From NCBI GenBank assembly GCA_035642125.1, contig DASQSZ010000047.1, positions 1-5,052 on the forward strand: a stretch of 5,052 bases of DNA. Direction: 5' to 3'. Below are positions 1 through 4,198 of the stretch, one piece after another (within the stretch, counting starts at the first letter, position 1; every line of letters starts with the position of its first letter). The position numbers and the translations under genes were made by a program. The notes under the pieces are model-generated. The model did not search any database. It was given only the letters and a program-made list of their open reading frames with translations, and was not told where the DNA came from. This DNA is from CALAED01 sp937891035 (lineage in GTDB: Bacteria; Actinomycetota; Actinomycetes; Streptosporangiales; Streptosporangiaceae).

Positions 1-502
1 CGGCGCAGCCGAGCAGCGTCGACCCGGTCATCCGGCGGGCGATCCTGGCCAGGATCAGCACCGACAGCGCGCCGCACAACGCCGCCATGAACCGCCAGCC
101 GAACGGCGTCGCGCCGAAGATCCACTCACCGATGGCGATGAGCCATTTGCCGGCCGGCGGATGGGCGACGAAACTCGCGCCGTCGGCCCAGATCGGCGGG
201 TTTCGTACGTTCGTGCCCGGCGCGAGCAGGATCTTGTCGGCGTCCTTGACCGTGTTGTGCTCCCAGCCGAACTTGAGCAGCGCGAAGGAATCCTTGGCGT
301 AGTAAGTCTCGTCGAACACGACTGCCCGCGGGATGCCCAGCCGGTCGAACCGGAGGAACGCGGCGAACAACGCGACTGCGATCGGGCCGATCCAGCCGAG
401 CAGCGGCGTTCCTGGCAGCCGCGGAGCCAGCCATTCGCGCAGCGGCGGCGGACGGCGCTGCTCTCCGCGCAGCTCGAGCACCTCGCTCTGCGTTATCGCC
501 AT
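1..502 (-). CDS. Dolichyl/polyprenyl-phosphate-mannose protein mannosyltransferase (GT39/PMT), N-terminal part
   Basis: This gene reads leftward off the window edge, and the first 167 codons are visible. The translation opens MAITQSEVLELRGEQRRPPP, followed by a first hydrophobic segment at about residues 34-50. The extracytoplasmic loop carries FDETYYAKD, with the acidic pair D64-E65 at the position of the catalytic/metal-binding DE motif of the PMT family. HPPAGKW at 114-120 and a further hydrophobic segment at 138-152 also match the family. Known PMT enzymes move mannose from polyprenyl-phosphate-mannose to Ser/Thr of exported proteins at the membrane. The ATG at 502 is chosen because the frame is closed by a TGA at 557-559 and the only other upstream start is a TTG at 547. 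No convincing Shine-Dalgarno site precedes it, so it may be leaderless. It is divergent from rsmI, a common actinobacterial arrangement. The family call is firm; the acceptor proteins are unknown. Confidence 0.93.
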   Translation of the reverse strand, partial: MAITQSEVLELRGEQRRPPPLREWLAPRLPGTPLLGWIGPIAVALFAAFLRFDRLGIPRAVVFDETYYAKDSFALLKFGWEHNTVKDADKILLAPGTNVRNPPIWADGASFVAHPPAGKWLIAIGEWIFGATPFGWRFMAALCGALSVLILARIARRMTGSTLLGCA

Positions 503-508
503 CCCGCC

Positions 509-514
509 ATCGTA
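509..514 (-). promoter_or_regulatory. Possible -10 box (TACGAT) for a leaderless mannosyltransferase transcript
   Basis: On the minus strand TACGAT fits the actinobacterial TANNNT -10 pattern. It ends six bases before the ATG at 502, the spacing expected if transcription starts on the A of the start codon. No recognisable -35 lies 16-18 bases upstream. The call rests on one short match plus the lack of a ribosome binding site, so it is tentative. Confidence 0.25.
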
Positions 515-633
515 CGGAAGCCGCGTGTCCGCACGGGGGGCGATCAACGCAGAGAATCACGGAGCGCAGGCAAACGAGGAGCATGGACGCCACTGGGAAC
601 CGGTCCTGAGCGGCGAAACGCGTGAAACGGATC

Positions 634-641
634 GGGGAGGA
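634..641 (+). promoter_or_regulatory. Ribosome binding site of rsmI
   Basis: GGGGAGGA contains GGAGG at 636-640, seven bases before the ATG at 648. This decides between two closely spaced ATGs: the ATG at 641 touches the Shine-Dalgarno sequence and is out of frame, so 648 is the start. The rest of the 145-bp divergent region (503-647) shows no clear promoter for rsmI. Confidence 0.75.
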
Positions 642-647
642 TGAGTA

Positions 648-1586
648 ATGAGCACACCGAGAAGGACGGGAAAGCCGGGAGGGACGGGAACGGGAGGGAC
701 GGGAACGGGAGGGACGGGAACGCCGGAGGCATCCGAAACCCCGGGGACGCTGATCTTGGGCGGCGCCCCGATCGGCCGCCCCGATGACGCCTCACCTCGG
801 CTGCGCGCCGCGCTGGCCGCGGCGGCGATCGTCGCCGCCGAGGACACCCGCAGGCTGCGCCGGCTGGCCGCAGCCCTCGACGTGACCGTGTCCGGACGGG
901 TGGTGTCCTACTTCGACGCCAATGAACGGGCCAGGGCGGCCGAACTCCTCGATGAGCTGCGGTCGGGGCGCGATGTGCTGATCATCACCGACGCCGGCCT
1001 CCCGGGCGTGTCCGATCCGGGCTACCGCTTGGTGACGGCGGCGGTCGCGGCGGACGTGCCGGTCACCGTGCTGCCGGGACCGTCCGCGGTCACCGCGGCG
1101 CTGATCGTGTCCGGGTTGCCCACCGATCGGTTCTGTTTCGAGGGCTTCCTACCGCGCAAAACGGGCGAACGGGCGGCCCGGCTGGCCGCGCTGGCCGCCG
1201 AGCCGCGCACGATGGTGTTCTTCGAGGCGCCGCACCGGCTGCCGGCCACGCTCGCCGCGATGGCCGAGGCGTTCGGCCCCGATCGGCCCGCCGCCGTCTG
1301 CCGCGAGCTGACCAAGACCTACGAAGAGGTACGGCGCGGACCGCTCGGTGAGCTTGCTACGTGGGCCGAGGATGGGGTACGTGGCGAAATCACGGTCGTG
1401 GTCGGCGGTGTGGTGGCGCAAACCGGCCACCGTGACGGTCATGCGGATTTCACCGAGCTTGCCACGGCGGTGGCGGGGAGGGAAGCCGCGGGCGTGCCGC
1501 GTAAGCAGGCAATAGCCGAGGTGGCGCGGGCTCTCGGCGTGCCCAAGCGGGTGGTGTACGACGCGGTGCTGGCAAATCGGGAATAG
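648..1586 (+). CDS. rsmI: 16S rRNA (cytidine(1402)-2'-O)-methyltransferase RsmI
   Basis: The 312-residue product is a SAM-dependent tetrapyrrole-methylase-fold enzyme. The family 2'-O-methylates C1402 in the decoding centre of 16S rRNA, in the cytoplasm. Family landmarks appear in order: GTLILGGAPIG at 33-43, AAEDTR at 63-68, SYFDANE at 87-93, ITDAGLPGVSDPG at 113-125, LPGPSA at 142-147, GFLPRK at 166-171, FFEAPHR at 191-197 and CRELTKTYEE at 218-227. A C-terminal small-helix domain follows (GVPRKQAIAEVARALGVPKR). The core length fits the usual 270-290 residues. The extra length is an N-terminal extension of about 32 residues holding GGTGT three times. The family's usual TPIGN reads APIGR here. 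The start is supported by the Shine-Dalgarno site at 636-640. The gene is divergent from the mannosyltransferase and convergent with the GT-C gene, so it is probably monocistronic. Confidence 0.95.
   Translation: MSTPRRTGKPGGTGTGGTGTGGTGTPEASETPGTLILGGAPIGRPDDASPRLRAALAAAAIVAAEDTRRLRRLAAALDVTVSGRVVSYFDANERARAAELLDELRSGRDVLIITDAGLPGVSDPGYRLVTAAVAADVPVTVLPGPSAVTAALIVSGLPTDRFCFEGFLPRKTGERAARLAALAAEPRTMVFFEAPHRLPATLAAMAEAFGPDRPAAVCRELTKTYEEVRRGPLGELATWAEDGVRGEITVVVGGVVAQTGHRDGHADFTELATAVAGREAAGVPRKQAIAEVARALGVPKRVVYDAVLANRE
676..720 (+). repeat. Three perfect 15-bp G-rich tandem repeats inside rsmI
   Basis: CGGGAGGGACGGGAA occurs three times without a mismatch (676-690, 691-705, 706-720) and encodes GGTGT three times. 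Each unit contributes three GGG runs, giving nine between 677 and 718 separated by 1, 2 or 3 bases; another GGG lies at 668-670. This spacing satisfies the standard G-quadruplex pattern on the mRNA-like strand, about 30 bases inside the start codon. Because the unit is five codons, copy-number change would keep rsmI in frame. The repeat is plainly seen; folding in the cell is inference. Confidence 0.95.
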
Positions 1587-1588
1587 AT

Positions 1589-1606
1589 CGGAGTAGGGAA
1601 TCTCCG
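1589..1606 (+). terminator. Weak hairpin just after the rsmI stop
   Basis: CGGAG and CTCCG form a 5-bp stem around an 8-base loop, starting three bases after the rsmI stop. No T-run follows. It could be a weak terminator or a 3'-end stabilising stem. Stronger hairpins lie further downstream. Confidence 0.25.
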
Positions 1607-1617
1607 CTCCGGGGTTC

Positions 1618-1657
1618 ACTATAGAAATTGAACAAGGACAACGTAACGTTGTAAGGG
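1618..1657. promoter_or_regulatory. AT-rich promoter-like island with a 15-bp palindrome (candidate operator)
   Basis: This stretch is clearly richer in A/T than the rest of the window. It contains ACAACGT-A-ACGTTGT at 1638-1652, a perfect odd palindrome with 7-bp arms. On the plus strand TTGAAC (1628-1633) and TAAGGG (1652-1657) are 18 bases apart and could act as -35 and -10, with the palindrome lying between them. On the minus strand TATAGT (1623-1618) is a good -10 but lacks a well-spaced -35. A palindrome between promoter elements is typical of operators for MerR- or TetR-type regulators, but the bound protein cannot be named. A one-base centre argues against a simple terminator hairpin. 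Confidence 0.4.
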
Positions 1658-1663
1658 ATCAAC

Positions 1664-1753
1664 ATGCGGTATCCGACGACCGGGCGCGCCTGCCGGCCGC
1701 GTGCGTGCGCGGGCCGCCGGACGGTGTGGACGGGAAGGTTACGTCCACGCTAA
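1664..1753 (+). CDS. Possible 29-residue Arg-rich mini-ORF (hypothetical)
   Basis: An ATG follows the palindromic island directly and opens a 29-codon frame ending in TAA, starting MRYPTTGRACRPRACAGRR. If the -10-like TAAGGG at 1652-1657 is used, transcription would start at about the ATG, giving a leaderless message; alternatively AAGGG at 1653-1657 could serve as a Shine-Dalgarno site six bases away. The product is Arg/Pro-rich, has two cysteines and resembles no family I know. A stable hairpin (1723-1751) overlaps its 3' end. It may instead be the leftover start of a lost gene, or simply noncoding. Context is the only support. Confidence 0.18.
   Translation: MRYPTTGRACRPRACAGRRTVWTGRLRPR
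1723..1751. terminator. Hairpin in convergent region (9-10 bp stem)
   Basis: GTGTGGACG (1724-1732) pairs with CGTCCACGC (1742-1750) around the 9-base loop GGAAGGTTA. The stem has one G-T wobble inside and a possible extra G-T pair at the base. No T-tract follows on either strand. Actinobacterial terminators often lack one, and the position between convergent genes suits a terminator for rsmI. Confidence 0.4.
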
Positions 1754-1755
1754 GA

Positions 1756-1783
1756 GGGCCGGCCGACAAGGGCAGGCCGGTCC
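1756..1783. terminator. Second hairpin in convergent region (9 bp stem)
   Basis: GGGCCGGCC (1756-1764) pairs with GGCCGGTCC (1775-1783) with one G-T wobble and a 10-base loop. It follows the 1723-1751 hairpin by only four bases, so the two could act together as a tandem terminator for transcripts from rsmI. No T-run is present. Confidence 0.35.
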
Positions 1784-1901
1784 ACATTGACGAAGGGCGA
1801 GCCGACCGGATGGGGCGGGTGGGCTGATGGGGCAGATGGGGTTGTCGCAGGGCGGGCCGGATGACTCTGCGGCACGACGCGGGCCACTGGCAGTGACCAG
1901 A

Positions 1902-1933
1902 TGGGCCCGTGGGGGACGCACCCCACGGGTCCG
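1902..1933. terminator. Strong GC-rich hairpin, likely bidirectional terminator
   Basis: GGGCCCGTGGGG (1903-1914) pairs with CCCCACGGGTCC (1921-1932) around the 6-base loop GACGCA. It is a 12-bp stem with a single G-T wobble and a further possible wobble at the base. This is the most stable simple hairpin in the window. It lies between rsmI and the GT-C gene, which point at each other, so it could stop transcription from both sides. No T-tract follows in either direction. Confidence 0.55.
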
Positions 1934-1934
1934 C

Positions 1935-2099
1935 GCGACCCGGGAGGAAGAGGCGGGGCACCGCGGCAGCGGTGCGCGCCCAGGCGAGGAACGGGAAGAG
2001 CGCGACGAAGGCGGCGCCGGCGAGAACCGCGACCAGGGCGTACCTGGCGTGGATCGCCCAGCTCGGCCAGATCGTCCAGATCGCGAGGTGGACATCCGC
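1935..2099 (-). other. Coding-like open frame directly after the GT-C amber stop, with no start codon
   Basis: Immediately after the TAG at 2102-2100, the same minus-strand frame stays open. For about 55 codons it shows over 90 percent G/C at the third position, as in real genes here. The conceptual product contains WAIHARYALVAVLAGAAFVA followed by LFPFLAWAR, which looks like a membrane helix with flanking charges. No ATG, GTG or TTG in this frame precedes a GTG at 1961-1959, too late to include the helix. It may be a former C-terminal extension cut by a stop mutation, a readthrough product, the remains of a second gene, or a chance effect of composition. The 1902-1933 hairpin begins at its distal end. 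Confidence 0.35.
1958..1975 (-). terminator. Hairpin downstream of the GT-C gene
   Basis: GCACCGC and GCGGTGC form a perfect 7-bp stem with a 4-base loop (GGCA on plus, TGCC on minus). Read on the minus strand it is followed by a C/T-rich stretch, and it lies about 125 bases after the GT-C stop codon. It could terminate that transcript. It also falls inside the coding-like frame at 1935-2099, so only one of the two readings may be right. Confidence 0.35.
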
Positions 2100-3713
2100 C
2101 TACTTGACGGTGGCGGCGGGTTCCATGGCCGGCTCGGCGGCGGGCTCCGGCGCGTCGGTCGCGCCGCCCGGGGCGCCCTGCGCCGATACGACGCCGCGAC
2201 GCTGCCGGAAGCGATTTGGATACCAGGACCGTATCTTTGGGGTGATCGCGAGCGCGGCGGCGAGGCAGGCCAGTGGTGTGGCGGGCAGGATGTATCGATA
2301 GTCGAACTCCGCCGTCGCGGCCGGGGCGAGCAGTAGCCCGATCGCGGTCGTCCACGGCAGCAGCGCGGCGCCGCCGAACCGTCGCCACAGCGGGATCATC
2401 CCGCCCAGCCCCACCAGCAGAATGACGCCCAAGATCGACCCGCGCAGGTAGAACACGTCCTGATAGGTGCGGATGACGCCGGCGAAGGGCTCGGCGATCT
2501 GCGTGCTCGCCCGGCCCCGTTCGTACGCGGCCGCCTCTTGGTCGGCGGTCTTGTCCTGGCTCATCCGCCAGTCGGGCAGCGCGGCGGCGTGCGTGCCGAA
2601 CTCGTACTCCTCATAGGTGTCGCGATCCGGGAAGACCGTGCGATTCCATTGGAAGACGCGGAAGAAATCGGCCGCCACCACCTTGAAGTAGTCTCCGGGC
2701 TGCGCCAGGATCGCGCGCTTGGCGAAGTCGCCGGCGATTCTGTTCTGCATCTCGGTGAATCGCGGCGCGGGAACGCGGTGCAGCGGCGACCGCCGATTCC
2801 AGATGCCGTCTTGCGAGAACGGCAGCTTGTGGTCGGCCTGGACGCACAGCGGGATTTCTTCGGTCGGCGGCTGGATCTTGTTGCAGTCCGCGAACTTGTA
2901 GACCCTGGCGTACAGGAAAACGCCATTGCTCTCCGTCATGGCGAACTTGCCGTAATAGGAGTGGAACCACACCGCATAGGCGGCCAGCGGCAGGGCGCAC
3001 AGCGCGACCGTGGCGGCGATCACGCGCCAGCGTACGCGGCGGGCGAGCATGTAGACGACGACGGCGAACAGCACCGGCAGCCCGACCGAGCGGGTCAGCG
3101 ACGCCAGCCCGAGCAGCAGCCCGACGGCCGCGCCGACCTTCCACGACGGGTTCTGGTACCACATCAGGGCCGCGATGACCAAGATCACCAAGAAGGTGAA
3201 CGGGACGTCGGACAGCACCAGGTGCTCGAGCTGGATCTGGTAGGCGTCGAGCAGCACCGGCGCCGCCGCCAGGCAGGCCACCCACGCCGGCAGCGTGAAT
3301 CGCGTCCGCAGCAGGGCGTAGATGATGATCGCGATGATCACGCCCATCAGGTGCTGCAGGGCCACGACCAGCGCGAAGCTGTGAAAGGGGCGGAGCAGGA
3401 AGAGGAAGAAGGCGTACCCGTCCGGCCGGATCGCGTGCGGGTAGGGCGACATCGCCACGTGCAGGTAGTCGAAGGAGTCGTTGAACCACATCGCCGGGCG
3501 GTAGCCGAGCATGGTGACGATCCGCAGCAGCACGCCCACGGTGAGTATGGCGGTGAACGTGCGATGGCGGCGGACGAGGGCCCAAAAGCCGCCCTGCTCG
3601 GCGCGGCCGGTCTGCCCAGACGCCGCCGCCGGATCGGCCGGTCGGCTCCGATCCGCCGGCTCAGTCGGCGTGGCCGGCGATGACGATGTGGTGTCAAGCG
3701 CTGCCCCGGCCAC
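2100..3713 (-). CDS. GT-C-type multi-pass membrane glycosyltransferase
   Basis: This is a 537-residue integral membrane protein from the GTG at 3713. A Ser/Thr/Pro/Ala-rich N-terminal tail of about 50 residues precedes a first helix at about 53-70. The following extracytoplasmic loop has WFNDSFDYL, with D79 and D82 in the place of the acidic catalytic motif of GT-C enzymes. A block of hydrophobic segments covers about 110-250, including EHLVLSDVPF. A hydrophilic domain at about 251-420 has C277 and C290, possibly a disulfide. Three more helices (about 426-490) include DYRYILPATP, typical of the GT39/GT83-like group, and a Pro/Ala/Glu-rich tail follows. Such enzymes use polyprenyl-phosphate sugars to glycosylate lipids, glycans or proteins outside the cytoplasm; substrate unknown. 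GTG 3713 is preferred because GGAGGGGAG lies six bases upstream. The GTG at 3785 (561 residues) has no Shine-Dalgarno site. Confidence 0.85.
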   Translation of the reverse strand: MAGAALDTTSSSPATPTEPADRSRPADPAAASGQTGRAEQGGFWALVRRHRTFTAILTVGVLLRIVTMLGYRPAMWFNDSFDYLHVAMSPYPHAIRPDGYAFFLFLLRPFHSFALVVALQHLMGVIIAIIIYALLRTRFTLPAWVACLAAAPVLLDAYQIQLEHLVLSDVPFTFLVILVIAALMWYQNPSWKVGAAVGLLLGLASLTRSVGLPVLFAVVVYMLARRVRWRVIAATVALCALPLAAYAVWFHSYYGKFAMTESNGVFLYARVYKFADCNKIQPPTEEIPLCVQADHKLPFSQDGIWNRRSPLHRVPAPRFTEMQNRIAGDFAKRAILAQPGDYFKVVAADFFRVFQWNRTVFPDRDTYEEYEFGTHAAALPDWRMSQDKTADQEAAAYERGRASTQIAEPFAGVIRTYQDVFYLRGSILGVILLVGLGGMIPLWRRFGGAALLPWTTAIGLLLAPAATAEFDYRYILPATPLACLAAALAITPKIRSWYPNRFRQRRGVVSAQGAPGGATDAPEPAAEPAMEPAATVK

Positions 3714-3719
3714 GGGCGA

Positions 3720-3728
3720 CTCCCCTCC
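3720..3728 (-). promoter_or_regulatory. Ribosome binding site that sets the GT-C start
   Basis: Read on the minus strand, GGAGGGGAG is followed by six bases and then the GTG at 3713-3711. This is the best Shine-Dalgarno match upstream of the gene and the reason for starting 24 codons later than the longest open frame. Confidence 0.7.
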
Positions 3729-3850
3729 ATGTCTGACCGGCCGCCCGTCGGCGGCATCCTGTCGTCCGATCCTGCCTGGCCCCACCCGTGCCGTCGGTGC
3801 GGCCGGTTTCGCCGGGTCCTGTGCTTGCTTCGATTAGCTTCTTCCGATTA

Positions 3851-3930
3851 CCTGCCCCGAGCGCGGAGATCGACCCCTGACCAGCGGTCTTGGGTGATCG
3901 GCACGCCCTCGGCGAACTTCCCGGGGCAGG
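3851..3930 (-). ncRNA. Candidate structured RNA element (three-way junction) upstream of GT-C gene
   Basis: The outer arms CCTGCCCCG (3851-3859) and CGGGGCAGG (3922-3930) are perfect 9-bp complements. Inside lie two hairpins. One spans 3868-3899 (GATC/GATC, then ACCC/GGGT, then GACC/GGTC with loop AGC; one bulged base and one 2x2 internal loop). The other spans 3904-3914 (CGCC/GGCG, 3-base loop). All pairs are Watson-Crick, so the fold is possible on either strand. On the minus strand it would sit in the 5' leader of the GT-C message, 138-217 bases before the start codon. It matches no riboswitch I can recognise and lacks the T-arm of a tRNA. Strand and function are guesses. Confidence 0.3.
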
Positions 3931-4107
3931 CCGCCTATATGCTTTCTGCTTAGCCTGCCGCCACCAGTCGTCCCGTTGTGGGACTTCAGGTTGCAACTTG
4001 GCAACGCGGTGAGCGTCCTCTCGTCCTCTCCGCGGGCCTGTCCGCGCGATAGACCCGCATGGCGCGGCTCAGGCGGGCATTATGGCACCGCGCACTACAC
4101 GTCGGAA

Positions 4108-4165
4108 CCCTACGAGCGTCATTGAAACCATGACCAGGATGAGAGTAGTCGAATGCCCTACGAGC
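4108..4165 (+). repeat. Direct repeat CCCTACGAGC upstream of the GT2 gene
   Basis: The 10-bp sequence CCCTACGAGC occurs at 4108-4117 and again at 4156-4165, with starts 48 bp apart, in the region just before the GT2 ribosome binding site. The pair could be a regulator binding site present twice, or chance. The exact match is seen; the role is not. Confidence 0.3.
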
Positions 4166-4183
4166 CGATGAGCCAGGGGTAAT

Positions 4184-4190
4184 GGAGGAG
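4184..4190 (+). promoter_or_regulatory. Ribosome binding site of the GT2 gene
   Basis: GGAGGAG lies eight bases before the GTG at 4199, which is in frame with the GT2 domain. The nearby ATG at 4182 and GTG at 4194 are out of frame with it, so this site fixes the start. Confidence 0.75.
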
Positions 4191-4198
4191 ACGGTGAC

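Larger units (their letters stand above)
3714..4198. other. Divergent intergenic region between GT-C and GT2 genes
   Basis: About 485 bp with no convincing gene. Open frames here show weak third-position GC bias, unlike the flanking genes. It should hold promoters for both neighbours. TTGAAA at 4122-4127 is a possible -35 for the GT2 gene, but the best partner 18 bases on (TAGTCG) is poor. Around 3936-3952 there is a short AT-rich patch that might be a promoter for the GT-C gene. Other visible items are the folded element at 3851-3930, a 5-bp hairpin GTCCC/GGGAC at 3970-3984, the palindrome GTTGCAAC at 3990-3997, a tandem CGTCCTCT pair at 4014-4029 and the direct repeat at 4108/4156. Confidence 0.6.

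Noticed and set aside
126..593. Minus-strand frame of 155 codons overlapping the mannosyltransferase
   Set aside because: It is the mannosyltransferase read in another frame. The product is Arg/Ala-rich low complexity, whereas the frame starting at 502 has FDETYYAKD and HPPAGKW.
641..643. Alternative rsmI start ATG at 641
   Set aside because: It is out of frame with the methylase domain and abuts the Shine-Dalgarno sequence. Its own frame ends after about 50 codons.
676..720. CRISPR or mobile-element repeat
   Set aside because: The units are contiguous, 15 bp and in frame inside rsmI, with no spacers and no transposase nearby.
1739..2388. Minus-strand frames of 118 and 212 codons after and across the GT-C 3' end
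   Set aside because: Products are Ser/Arg/Pro-rich with the look of shifted reading frames. Third-position GC favours the frame continuous with the GT-C gene instead.
2538..3683. Open frame of 381 codons on the plus strand
   Set aside because: It lies wholly antisense to the GT-C gene, its product is a charged Arg/Gln/Asp-rich sequence with no family features, and the minus-strand frame has clear membrane helices and motifs.
3851..3930. tRNA gene suggested by the paired ends and a GTTCGCC string
   Set aside because: On the minus strand the GTTCG lies near the 5' end rather than in a T-arm, the outer stem is 9 bp, and no anticodon arm with a standard loop can be drawn.
3694..3996. Minus-strand 100-codon frame upstream of the GT-C gene, TTG start
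   Set aside because: Third-position GC is only around 60 percent, far below the real genes here. It overlaps the GT-C start, and the product resembles no family.
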